From Anthostomella pinea (taxonomy: Eukaryota; Ascomycota; Sordariomycetes; Xylariales; Xylariaceae), in the NCBI GenBank assembly GCA_963556695.1, contig CAUWAG010000004.1, positions 1,674,001 to 1,738,000 of the forward strand: a DNA stretch of 64,000 bases. Reading direction: 5' to 3'. This document shows, piece by piece, positions 37,918 through 49,674 of the stretch. The notes beneath the pieces are model-generated. The model had not been told where the DNA came from. It saw only the letters and a list, made by a program, of their open reading frames with translations, and ran no database searches. The translations under genes were made by a program, and so were the position numbers. Position 1 is the stretch's first letter. Every line of letters begins with the position of its first letter.

Positions 37918-39420
37918 GATGACTAGGGCGCAGCTGAGGCGGGTGGGACAGGAGGTCGTTGATCGTTCTTTGTCTACTGTTTGGACCTGCGCGGTAGGTG
38001 CATCGGCGTGCCACACGTTGGGACGAGGCGATGGTTACCTGGTGTACCAAGACTCGGTTCGTAAGGAGATTCCGAACCAGGTGCTAGGTTGAAGAAGGGA
38101 TAGGTCGGGAAAGGCGCGGATGGGAGGGCAAAGAATATAGCTGCACGTCTATGTTTGTGCAGCTAGAAATTTGTACAGTTCGCGCTCCCTGACCATCAGC
38201 CTCGCGATTGGGTTGCACTGGTGTCCGAGCTCAGGCCAGGGATTAGGATGTGCACCGCCACATCCCCTAGGCTTTCTACGCCACACCTGCTGGAATGCAC
38301 ACACTGGGCTGGTGCGTGTGGGGTACAGGTTTGCAATAGGGGCACCTGTAAAAGTAGGGGTGAGAACTCAACATTTCCGACTTGCACCATACTCACACCA
38401 TAGATGACTGCGGAAATTCGTAAAATTACCATTCGCTCTGCGAGGTGCTGCGTTGCATAGGCCTTGAATTTGAGTAGTCAAGACAATAGCTACGATCCTA
38501 TATGGCCATTGATGCTTGAGGGCAGATATAATAGACGGCGACAGGTACTCGTGGGTACATAGGTCAATAAATCGTGATATAGGCCTATGACCAGTCGTTC
38601 TTGCGCACAATTATCTTCCCCCATCAGTTTTCAGCGATAAGTAGGTCGGGTGTGTTCTTCCATTGGACCCCAAGACTCGGCCATAGTGAATAATCCCATG
38701 CAGAAACATTACCCAGTGGCCAATATAGATACCTTGAGGCCAGGAGCTAACCTGTTAATGCGCTTTTTGATTGGTGTTCATTCCATCGTGAGATAGGCTC
38801 TTTCAGGGTTAATACCAGCCAGTTAAGACGGACATGTCGCCTTTACAGCAAGATCAAGGCCCTCAACCTCAGCCAGGGCAGTATGCCGTAAGTCTTAAGT
38901 CCGAACATTGCCTTCTAGAGGACGACGATAGGTGATTTCAAACCAGGGATGCGAGCTTGGCATAGTTGCGCATCAACAACTGCGAGGCAGCATGTAGCTG
39001 GTACGCTAGAAAGACCTCGGCAAGCGACCATGACCCTCAATCCGCTTGCTACAACTTTAACTGTTCGAGTAGCAGACTGGCTGAGAACCAACCTTGGCCG
39101 ATGGACGTCGAAAACCGTGGCTATTATGGAATCAGCGCTGGTTTGGAAGGACATTGGAGCGAAGCCGCATGAAATGATCTCTTGTATTCGATGCACCTTA
39201 CATGCCATTCTGGGCCCGTCCACCTTCATCGTGGTTAGCAATATTGATGCATGTCAGTGGCGTGGGTGTCGAATAAGCCCATGTTGCAGATATCATAGCT
39301 CGTATGCAGATACAACATGATGCTAGACTCGTTGCGCTTATAATGAGGAGATGGTGTTTGTGGATGGACTATACCAATCAAGGCCCGTCAGGACAGGAGA
39401 AGGATGGGAAGTTGTTTGGA
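37918..39420. other. SPT6 promoter and spacer
   Basis: About 1.5 kb. The first part is the Spt6 promoter. A 123-codon plus-strand frame at 38949-39320 has mildly protein-like content but no family match and no partner exon, so it is not called as a gene. Confidence 0.4.
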
Positions 39421-39837
39421 GGAGGCATAATATGAATAGGGGTACCTAATGGTCTTTACAGCAAGCAGTCTACCGGTAACGTTCATTACGAGTAGGATCA
39501 AGATATTGTTGAGAAAACATGTTTTTAGAAGTAAGAGTCCTTCGTGAAGGTATTATAACGGTGCCTTATTAGTAAGGGTGTTACGGCTTTCGAAGGCTCT
39601 TATTTAAGCTATTAAGAGTTAAATATAAGGTATAACTAGGCCGTACAAGGGCCTAAATATGTTATAATCGTAAGAGTAGCTAGCTTAAATAAGGTTTTAA
39701 AAAGGAGCAACATTTTAAAGAAATAATTTATTAATTAAAACGCCATGAGTTTTTTATATAGCACTAATATAACCTTTTTTTCTTTTTATAAGTCAGGATC
39801 ATAAGTAGGTAAAAAAGAGATAACTTTTAAGCAGATT

Positions 39838-40025
<188 letters not shown>

Positions 40026-40614
40026 TTTTTGAAATTTAAAATCTTTATCGATTTTATCATTAATATCATAAGGGGTTTTTGTTCGATCCATGTGATTCCA
40101 CAGTCAAACCATCCATATAGAACCCACATGTATGATTAGATAAGAGATTAGATACCCGATTGTGAGGTCACTTAGCCAGACCTGCAGGTCCAGCTAGAAT
40201 TCCTAATTCAACCATCAGCAACATCATGACCTTGACCCCATATTCGAGTATTATGATTGATTGTTTAAGCCTGTTCCAACAGTTTTAAAATTAAAAATAA
40301 GATATATATAATTTAAAATTAAAATTTCTATAAAATATCGGATAAAGCTTTATATATAGAGATGCCGTAAATATATTTTATTAAAGCGTTAAGATATTTA
40401 AAAAGGCTAATTTACTAGTTTCTAAGCTGTAATAAGCTTAAAAAGTCGATTAAAGATATGTTATTAAGGTTAAAAATTGTAAAGAGTAATCAAATATTAA
40501 TATTAAGTCTTACTTTAATAATATTTCGTATAAAAAGTATTTATATCACTTAAAATACGAATTTAAGTAATAGAAAAGGTTCGCTTTTTATTATAACTAT
40601 AATATCAGCACGTA

Positions 40615-41135
40615 GTTGTGTTACGAACCAACGAACAGTGCGGCCTGATAGAAGGCCTAGAAGGGACGATTGGAAACAGATTGACCAGAGAGTGGGGTGC
40701 TGATCAGTGGAGAGATTGGAGCAACGGAGCAACAGTACACAGATCACGTGACCAGCAGAACCTGGGTCACGTGACTAAGAATTTGGATTACTGGATCACC
40801 TTGGTGATCCAGTGAGCAGGATCACCTTGGATCACCGGTGATCCAGGGTGAGCCACCTAATCAGTGAGGGAGAGATTGGATATATAAGGACAGACATTTC
40901 CCAATCAGATAGATAGACAGTCTCTACCTCAGTGATTAATCTAAGCATCTTAGCCAACTCTAAGGTGGGAGAAATCTCCTGACAACTCGACTACACAGTG
41001 AACCCAGTTCAGACCAAGCCCCAGCATCTGAGTGTCTTCTAGTTGACAGAAGCCTCTATCGTCTTTCGTGTTGACTTATCTCAGAACATAAACCCTATAG
41101 AACCCTTTAACCTTATAGGTTAGACGGCTCGTCAA
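40615..41135. mobile_element. Possible LTR remnant, little affected by RIP
   Basis: A 500-bp normal-GC patch inside the AT-rich island. It begins near TGTTACGAACC, has two TCACGTGA palindromes (40744, 40767), a perfect 10-bp-arm palindrome (40791-40812), a second one (40829-40844) and a TATATAAG box near 40877. A TG start plus an internal promoter fits an LTR. No matching CA end, target duplication or second copy was found. Confidence 0.35.
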
Positions 41136-42350
41136 AGAATGTTAAAGAAATTGTTAAGCTTTTTAAAAAACCTTATTAACGTAGAATTTTTGTCGGGTCA
41201 TGTAGCATTTAAAACGACTTAAATTTACTTATAATTAAAGTTAAATTATACGGAATTTGATTAAAGATAATAAAAATAGCTTTAAATCAAAAATATTGAT
41301 TAATTCATAAGTATATCACTAAAAGAGAAAAGAATTTAAAGTGAATTCGAATAGAAAAGTAATAGAAAAATAGCTAATTTGATGATTTAACCGTATTTTA
41401 AATAAGCTTTTATTGGTTTAAAACCTATATATCAACCGGCTAATAGCCGATTAATATTAATAACAGCCGGATAGCAGTTATAAGCCTTAACACTCGGTAT
41501 TATATACTTATAAACTATAACCAGAGTTTTTATAAGCAGGGATAGTAAAGCTTAAAGCTTATAATAACCTTAATCGTTAATAAGATTATAAAATACGATA
41601 CTTAATATCGTATTTAAGTTATATGATACAATCTAAATTTATATTATCATATATAATTCGTATATAATAGTATTAAACAGGTGCATAAGAATGGGGCTTT
41701 TTGATATAACTTATATGTTTTTAAAAAGAGAAATAATAATAATTAAAAACGTATTTAAGCGTTTTTTGATACTGTTACTATTTTAATAACTATTAAGCTT
41801 TTGTCAGATGCAAGCGAGTTCAGATTATTCAGGTTATCAAGTGTGTTCTGTTGTTGTGCTTGTCCTTCTCTACTTCTTCAGCATACAGAGATTGATCATC
41901 TGTCTTGGTGGGTCAGATGCCCTGTGCGTCTCTGCCCCACTGGAGATCTTCTGGTGTCTATTTCCGGCTCCCATTCAACAGCTTTAAACATCGTAATATT
42001 TATTTATAAATATATATATGATTTTTATATAAAAATCTTATATATTATATATAAATATCATACTTATATTATAATTGAGAACTAATAGGATTGTTATATT
42101 GTAAAAAAAAAACTTTTTTTATTTTTTATAAATTTATAATAATTGAATGTAACTATTTAAAACAACCTTTAAAACGTGTTTGAAATAAAGTAAATCAAAT
42201 TTATCAAAATATATATTACTATATAATGTAATATATAGTATCGAAATCTTATACGATACGATACGATATGATATGATATGATACATACGATACTAAGTAC
42301 GAATACGATTCGTATTTTTTGCCACCCTGATCGTAAGTGTGGGCGACAAT

Positions 42351-43509
42351 CAATCAGCAGCTCGTTGCGACGTTGCGCATAGGTCACGAACACTTCCCCT
42401 TGCAGCCATCCACACGAAGCCAGTAGACGCGCTGTTTTAGTTTCAACGAAGTCTCAAATGTGCTGACACTCCAAAATAGTCGAACAGCTCTTTGTGCTGG
42501 ATGAATCCCCTTTGTATGAAATAAATGAAGCACCCACACATTGGAATCAGTACGTAGCATCGGCATCGCTCGATACCTTTGTATTCCTCCAACTGTGTGT
42601 TGCTGCCAATAACTTTTGATGACGGTTTCCCCAGGGCGGACCGCTTTCCTGATCGCTTAAGACGGTTGTGACATTTCTGCAGGTCACTGTCGCTTGCCTC
42701 CTTGATTCCACTTCACCTCAACCAACAGCTACATGTACCTAATATTAGAACGTATCTTCAATGTTGCTTGTGTATTTCCTTCAAAATCCGCTCAAGTCCT
42801 AAGAGGACCAGATGCGAGGCAACCCATCCGCCCATTCATTCATTCGTTGTTGATCCTCTGCCAACCATACACCTCCAACTGAGCATCGATGCATGTGCCC
42901 ATGGATATGTCGATAGCCTGATAGGTACCTGAAGAGGCCCAAACGGGAAGCGATAAGGAGCGATCACACCCCACCAACATGCCCTTCCCGTTTCAATCAC
43001 GACCCAACTTCCGCAAGCCTTGCATTAGGTTTCGTTTGCAGTTGCAGTTGCCGTTGCCTTTGCATTTGCCTTCCCATTATTTTCTCAATCCTCTGTATGA
43101 TTACAGCCAAAGTTCTTGCTTCCTGTCTGTCATCGTACTACGCCTAAGGTATTGTCCTGCAGGATAAAGGAGCTTGTGTTCGCTGCTGCATTCCGTCCGA
43201 TACCCCCCATTCTTTGCCCACCAAAGCCCACCTGCACCTGCACCTGCACCTGCACCTTCGCACGTCGGTGTTTGGGAGGGGCTAGACCACAGGCACGCCG
43301 CATACTGCCACAACTGCGTACCTCCATTCAACTTCACCCGCTTGTCTGGTTGCTGGAAATGCCATCGTAAACCCTTGGCCCATTCGCGCTGTCCAACGGA
43401 CTTGCCTCTGGAATACCTTCAAGTGTTTCCGTCACATCTACAGTCACCCGAATCGCTTCGCAGTCCCATCGAGCCGATTCCTAGACGGGCCTGACCGACA
43501 CCGCCCATC
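42351..43509. promoter_or_regulatory. Upstream region of the STE7-type kinase
   Basis: About 1.2 kb of normal GC content. It includes a pyrimidine-rich leader, a GTTGCAGTTGCC-type hexamer run (43026-43070) and five tandem CACCTG units (about 43228-43258). No coding gene was seen. A long 5' leader is likely. Confidence 0.45.
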
Positions 43510-45270
43510 ATGACCGACTCGTTCGCCCCGCGCTCTATGAAGCGCAAGAACGTCAAGGGTCTAGCACTCGCCGCCCCAAAGGTCGCCGCACCCTCGGTCA
43601 ATAGCAATAACAACGGTCAACAGCCGGGTTGGGGTGCTGGTGGCTCGAGAGCGGACGACGGAGGGAACGAGGCGCAGTTGGAGATCGGAATAGAGTTCAA
43701 TCTCGACCTGCGACAAGAGGACCTGGAGATCGTAAAGGACCTGGGAGCTGGAAATGGAGGCACCGTCAGTAAGGTCAAGCACCTGCCGACTGGAACTATG
43801 ATGGCTCGCAAGGTAATCCCTCCGCCCTCCGCCGCCGCATCATCAGACGGAAAGGAAGACGCGACTAAACCGCTTACCAGGTCATCCATGTCGAAGCCAA
43901 GAAAGAGTTGCGGAAACGAATCGTGCGCGAGCTGCAGATCATGCACGGCTGCCACTCCGACTTCATCGTCACCTTCTACGGCGCCTTCCTGAACGACCAC
44001 AACGACGTAATAATGTGTATGGAGTATATGGATGTTGGGTGAGTGGATCATGGATCATGGGATATGGGATCATGCATATCGGGTATCCGATCCGCCGCTG
44101 ACGGGCCAACTACAGATCTCTCGACCGAGTCTCTCGCGTCTGCGGACCGATCCGAGTCGACGTGCTGGGCAAGATCGCCGAGGCGACACTGGGTGGTTTG
44201 ACCTATCTATACTCAAAGTTGCATATTATGCACCGCGACATCAAACCCTCCAACATCCTCACGAATTCCAAGGGGCATATCAAACTGTGCGATTTTGGTG
44301 TTTCGGGTGAGCTTGTCAACTCCATTGCCGACACCTTTGTCGGCACATCGACATACATGGCGCCAGAGCGAATTCAGGGCGAGAGGTACACGGTAAAGTC
44401 GGACGTCTGGAGTTTTGGCTTAACGATTATGGAATTGGCTATTGGCAAATTCCCTTTCGCTGCTAGTGAACAGCTCTCGGACGGAGATGGCGCGCCTGCT
44501 GGCATCCTTGATTTGTTACAGCAAATCGTACACGAACCTGCGCCGAGACTACCCAAGAGCGATGCTTTCCCGTCGATTATGGAAGACATGATCCAGAAAT
44601 GCATGTCCAAGGTTCCTGATGAACGGCCTACGCCCCAGGAGCTCTGGGTGAGTCATTAACGCCGAAGAGACTTGGGATGAGATGCTGACTTTAACGTCTA
44701 TAGGAAAATGACCCCTTTGTCCAGGCAGCGAAACGGACACCCGTTGACCTCCGTGCATGGGCAGTAGGTCTGATGGAGAAGGACAATCGAAAATCTCATC
44801 TTGCGCCACAGCTTTCACCAGCTACTCAGGAACTCCTTCGGTCTGGTGACTCCCCAAGTCTCCAGCATGACACGAACCCGGCCTTCACGCCGACTTCGGG
44901 TGAGATCCCCATCGCGGGTGCCATGATTTCGCCCCGGGATCATCACCATATGCAAAATCGATCGCCGACGAGAAACGGAGTTGGCAGCGTCGGACGAGCC
45001 GCTGGATCTAATATGCATCCAGGATTGGGTCAGAGATCTGCCACATCTTCATCCATTCCCAAGGTCGGAACACCGGACCTATCTCACCCGGCCAGCGCTG
45101 GCGCATCATTCACACTCCCAGTCCGGCCGGCACCACCCGGAGGCCCACTGCCTCCACCTCCACCGAGAAAGGAGACACCGGACGAAATGCGTAGGGAGAA
45201 CCGACGACAGGCACAGTTTGGACCACCATCGAATGGCAACTATGGGGCGATGGGTTATCCACAAAAATAG
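43510..45270 (+). CDS. STE7: MAP kinase kinase of the STE7 (Fus3/Kss1) branch
   Basis: Four exons: 43510-43812, 43881-44038, 44116-44647 and 44704-45270; introns of 68, 77 and 56 bp keep frame for 519 aa. The kinase domain covers ~73-345: glycine loop LGAGNGGTV (~79), ATP-binding Lys101 just before intron 1, HRDIKPSN (~192), DFG (~212) and an S-x3-T activation site in NSIADTFVGTS (~222-226). The stretches GSLDRVSRVCGPIRVDVLGK and YTVKSDVWSFGLT are hallmarks of the fungal Ste7/Mst7 group rather than Pbs2 or Mkk1. It would be phosphorylated by an Ste11-type MAPKKK and activate the Fus3/Kss1-type MAPK that controls mating, fusion, appressoria and virulence. The tail is rich in Pro (PPPPP near 490) and basic residues. 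It is convergent with the HAD gene. Confidence 0.96.
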
Positions 45271-45885
45271 AGTTTATTGGGCCCGTTGCTCGATCCAGAG
45301 TCCGAGTACTATGTTTCCGCCGTTGACAAGCCAGGTAGCCCGCGCAACTCGACAGCATCAGCATTTGTCCTACATCAACTTATCAGCCCTAGCCGTCGAA
45401 AATGACCGGCATGGACCCCGGTACCTGCATTGCCTGGCGTCCATGATATTATTCTCGACCTCAGCATGCACATGGCATACCTTGCTCACATTTTACAGGC
45501 TGTCACCGCCGCCACTGCGCATTTGCGGGATGTTGGGGACATTTTGACGCGAAACGAAGATCATTTTGGGAGTATTGTCTTCTCCACAGTCATCTTCTCA
45601 GTCGAGATACAAGCTGTCAGCTTCATGTAGGTAGCTAGTTACACAGATGCGTGGAAACGTAATGTCCAGCATCTGTTACCATAATAGAGCCCGCCAATGA
45701 AGAAACACATAAGCTGGGACATTCTTTCTATATTCTAAGTGAATTTGCGCTGATGAGCCTATGTATGCCCGTCGCTGCGTGCGTACGTAATGCAGCATAC
45801 CCTCTATGTTGTGATCCAACAGGCTCAATCCCGATCATGAACTTCAGCAACCGTTGGCAGGAGATACGGTCTCTACCAGGTCTCA
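45271..45885. other. Convergent 3' region between STE7 and the HAD gene
   Basis: 615 bp that must hold both 3' UTRs. No coding signal was seen. Confidence 0.5.
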
Positions 45886-47472
45886 TCAGTCCGACGCCCC
45901 TATCTCCTTACCCACGAATCCAAAATCCAACACCTGAACCAGGTCGTCCAGCCGCTCGATAACGAGGTCCGTGTGCTCGTGCTCGGCCAGATGCCGGTTC
46001 GCATCATTGACCAACAGGACGGTGGCGGCGCCGGCGCGGCGGCCCGCCGTCTGCGTGCACGTTAACATTCTGTTTTTGAACCCGTACAGCCATTTTCCAG
46101 ATGAAGAAGGAAAGGGAACAACAAAGCCTGTTCTCGAACCCAAATCTCGGGGTCTTGTGACGGGATGTTTTTATACGTACCATGTCGTCGATGGAGTCGC
46201 CCACCATGATGAGGGCCGAGGCGTCGCCGACTTCGCTAATCTCCCCCTCTCCCTTTTCATCCGTCTTTCCGTCTACACCCACAGCCCCCTCCCTCTCCCC
46301 CTCAGTCCCGGCGCTCGATAGCAGCAACTCCCGCACCGCCCCCTCATCCGCTGGGCCCTCGACGCGCCGCACTAGGCCCCAGCTGCGCGCGATGAACAGC
46401 AGGCCCGCCGGTTCCGGCTTCGGCGGGCGGAAGTCGCGCGTCACGATGGGGTGGAAGGGTTTGGAAGTGGAGGATGGAGGTAGGAATTTTGTTAGGAGGT
46501 GCGTGACGGGCTGCTCGAAGTTGCGCGTGCAGATGCCCTTGCGGATGTCGTGGGCGTCTAGGTGGGCCATTAGGGTTGTCAGGCCTGGTTGGGGGGTTTG
46601 TTCGGACACTGGGGAGGGTTAGCTGGGGAGCTGGGGGTTGAAGGGGTTGGGGGGTTTGGGTTCTTGGGGCTTTGACGACGGTGTTGGGTGTTTGGGTGTT
46701 TGGGTGTTTGGGTGTTTGGGATCTGGGGAATAGGGGCGAGAGTGGGTTGGAATAAGGGGTGAGTGGTTGGTCTGGTGGGATGGCTGGTTAAGAGGTGGTC
46801 CTTGTGGAGTTGGAAAGGGACGAAAGGGGCGAAAGGGCAAAGGGGAGATTGTCTGATGGTGCTGAACTCACTGCTCTTCCGTTCGATGGCCCGGATGGAC
46901 TCCATGGCTTCCTCTTGTGGTCCCGGGGTCGGCAGCGAAAAGATGTGCTCGAGAATGTCGGTGCTCTTGGTGATACCCAATACGTCGCGCATTGCGGTGA
47001 ACATGTGATTTTGCGGTTCACTCCACTCGTGTTAGTCTGTCTCTTGAGGGCCGTTTCATGGTACATGTAGACAGCTTGCATGCTTCTCGGGCTGAAGGCA
47101 TGATGTTGGAACGGCGATGCATTGGGTGAGCTCAAAGAAGCAGAGAAATAGGTACTAATGGTGGTTGACCCAAGTCTGGCTATGAGCTTTGGGAATGGAC
47201 ACGAGCTTCATGGGGATAGGGGAGCACGATCATCATACGGCCTCATCAGTGATAGATAGACCCCTCACACGTTGACATTGAAGTCCAGGCCCAGCTTACC
47301 CCATCTGAAAAGTGACGCATCTCAACTCGGGGTCAACTCACCACAAGGTCCCGTCCACATCGAATATGATTCCTTGTAACTTCGGCAAGTCGCTCTTGTG
47401 TCCTCGAACCTCCTTTAATGGCGCAAACCGTCGTGGGTTGGCTTTCGACATGGCGGATAGGAACCTGCGCAT
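45886..47472 (-). CDS. HAD-superfamily hydrolase (phosphatase-like)
   Basis: Four exons: 47342-47472, 46872-47020, 46181-46608 and 45886-46050, with introns of 321, 263 and 130 bp; the joined frame gives 290 aa. Motif I is IIFDVDGTL at ~35-43 (nucleophile Asp38, second Asp40). Motif II is probably the Thr in GICTRN, motif III the Lys in PPKPEPAG, and motif IV is GDSIDDM at ~230-236. This is the complete acid set of a subfamily I HAD phosphatase. A Glu/Gly-rich insert of ~45 residues precedes motif IV. Substrate is unknown. Two in-frame starts exist: Met1 (47472, short basic leader MRRFLSA that could target mitochondria) and Met8 (47451). The longer-than-usual introns include a G-rich octamer repeat. 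It shares a 427-bp divergent promoter with the coiled-coil gene. Confidence 0.9.
46686..46720 (+). repeat. GGGTGTTT octamer repeat in a HAD-gene intron (G-quadruplex potential)
   Basis: Five GGG runs spaced exactly eight bases apart (46686, 46694, 46702, 46710, 46718), i.e. G3-N5-G3-N5-G3-N5-G3 on the plus strand, which is the template strand of the HAD gene. It lies within intron 2 (46609-46871). Confidence 0.8.
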
Positions 47473-47899
47473 GAATTGGGATTCCGACTTGGTGACAGCG
47501 CGCCTCTGTGATAGAGTTCCGGCTTCTTGAAGCCTACTCAGTCGAAATATTGTATCTTGGAACTTGTTAGTGAATTGTTCAAGTAGTCGTCGATGTATCT
47601 CACGGACCGCATTGCTTCTTCTAGAGTGAGTGAATCATGCTGCAGTCGGGAAGCTGCCGGTCGTCGCGGGGTCCGTGCGTACGATCTAACGGTTAGGGGG
47701 TCCAGGGTAAGCTACGAAGAAGGTGCGTTACCGACGCGGCGCGGAAAGCTAATTCGGGACACATAAGCTCATCCTCCATCTACTGATCAGACCAACACCT
47801 CCCAAGCCGTCCACCAAGTACAGTACATACAGACTACTACGAGCACCCAGGACCTACCTATACTCTCGAGATCTAGAACCAGCGGAGAAAACTGCGAAT
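47473..47899. promoter_or_regulatory. Divergent promoter between HAD gene and coiled-coil gene
   Basis: 427 bp separate the two start codons, which point away from each other, so they share an upstream region. No clear TATA box was seen. Confidence 0.6.
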
Positions 47900-49674
47900 A
47901 TGGCCGACGTGGACAAGGCAAAGGCGGAGAAGCTCGCTGCGGCCAAGAAGCGGGTATGCTCCCCATGGTTGCAAAGCTATGCGCCCGCTAGCTTCCACTC
48001 GATGCTGACGATATCCAACAGGTCGAGCAGATGAAGAAGCAGAAAGAGAAGGCGAAGAAGGGCGGCGCCGCAAAGAAGGATAAGGACGAAACTCCCGCAG
48101 AGTCGAAAGCCGAGGAGAGTACCGCCAGCGCGGCCGAAGCCGAGGAGCCCCAACCTTCCGCCGTGTCAGAGGAGACACCCGAAGAGCCACCATCTCCGAC
48201 CCAGACCACGTCCTCTCTATCCAGGCAATCGAAGCTCCGGTCCTCCTCGTTTCGTCAGGGGCCCTTGTCGCCCAGTGGCTCCTTTCCCCTGAGCCCCGAA
48301 GGCGAGACAGCACCCGAGATCTATCGAAAGCAAGTCGCGCGCATCGAGGACCTGGAGAAGGAGAACAAAAGATTGGCCAAGGAGGCGGGTGACACAGAGA
48401 AAAGGTGGAAGAAGGCAGAGGAAGAGCTTGCTGATCTACGGGAGGCTGATCGAGATGGGACCGACGACAGTCAAGTTGAGAAGCTGGTATGGCGCAGTCT
48501 ATTTGCGAGTGTTACTGACATGGTTCACTGACAGGTCACATCATAGAAGTCGGAAATCGCAGCACTGCAACGACAAAACTCGCAACTACAGTCATCTGCT
48601 ACGAAACGCCATGTCTCCTCGCCCTCTATCTCCATGTCCACTCCTCCAGGCGAACTGCAAGCGCAACTTGCTTCCAAATCGGCCACGATCGAGACGATGG
48701 AGCTGGAGATCTCACGGCTACGGGCGCAGGCCGAAAGGCAGTCGTCTGCAGGTGGCACCGACCGCGAGCAGATAGTCGCTTTGGAAGAGAAGCTCGCACG
48801 TGCCGAACAAGCCGCAATGAAAGCGCAGCGCGAGCTGGCCGACCGCAAGCGCAACCTCGAGCGGACCACCGAGCGGGCCGTGAAAGAAGGCAGCGAACGC
48901 ACGAGCGCCGAGACTAAGCTGCGCACGTTGGGGCAGGACGTCGAGCGTCTCACCAGCGAGAAAGCGGAATTGGAGAAGAAAGCCGAGGCTCTAGACAAGA
49001 AGGTCACGGCGCTGGGCAATCTACACAAAGAACATGACAGCCGCTCGCAAGCGTTGCGCAAGGAGAAGGAACGGGCCGAGAAGGACGCCCAGGAGGTGAA
49101 ATCGAAGGTCGAGCGCCTGGAGGCTGAGAACGCGCGGCTGCGCAAGAAGGACGCCGCGGAGGGTGGTGGCGACGACGATGGCGTCGATGAGCTCGAGGAC
49201 GAGGAGCGCCTGCGCATGGAGAAGAAGATCCGCGATCTCGAGAGCGAAGTCTACGACCTGCGCCGCGGCATCTGGCACCAGCGCCGTCGCGACATGGAGT
49301 CCGGTGCTGGCGACGACCCGACTAGTCCCAACAGCGGCGGGGGCTTCACCAACATCGATCTGGGCAACGGCCTTGTGTCGCCCAGTACGTCGCGCAAGCC
49401 GGCCGCCAAGGGTCTGGGCGACTTGTTCACAAGCGGCATCAACGCGCTGACGGGTGCTGCGCCAGAGGAGAAGGACGAGCTCCTCGAGGACGACGATTTG
49501 GAATTCGACGAGGAGGCGTTCCGGCGCGCGCAGGAGGAGGATGCCAAGAGGCGGCTTGAGCGTATCAAGGATATCAAGCGTGGCTTGAAGAATTGGGAGG
49601 GCTGGAGGTTGGACCTTGTCGACGGCCGGAGGGGCGGTGGTGGGTATGGGGCTGGCGAGGTGTTTGAGATCTGA
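47900..49674 (+). CDS. Coiled-coil protein (fungal 'M protein repeat' type)
   Basis: Three exons: 47900-47953, 48022-48486 and 48547-49674; introns of 68 and 60 bp keep frame for 548 aa. The N-terminus is Lys/Ala/Glu-rich (MADVDKAKAEKLAAAKKRVE), then a Ser/Pro-rich segment (~60-110) with likely phosphosites. Long heptad-type coiled coils run from ~115 to ~430 (ARIEDLEKENKRLAKE; ETMELEISRLRAQAERQ; EKKIRDLESEVYDLRRGIWH). The C-terminus is acidic with a final basic WEGWRLDLV block. Fungal genome annotations call similar proteins 'M protein repeat protein'; a Golgi tether role like TMF/Sgm1 is possible but not shown by a diagnostic motif here. No signal peptide or membrane span. Confidence 0.85.

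Noticed and set aside
38949..39320. 123-codon plus-strand ORF left of the AT-rich island
   Set aside because: Some protein-like words, but no family match, no introns to partners and weak coding bias.
46686..46720. Interstitial telomere repeat
   Set aside because: GGGTGTTT is not the usual fungal TTAGGG unit and lies inside an intron of an intact gene.
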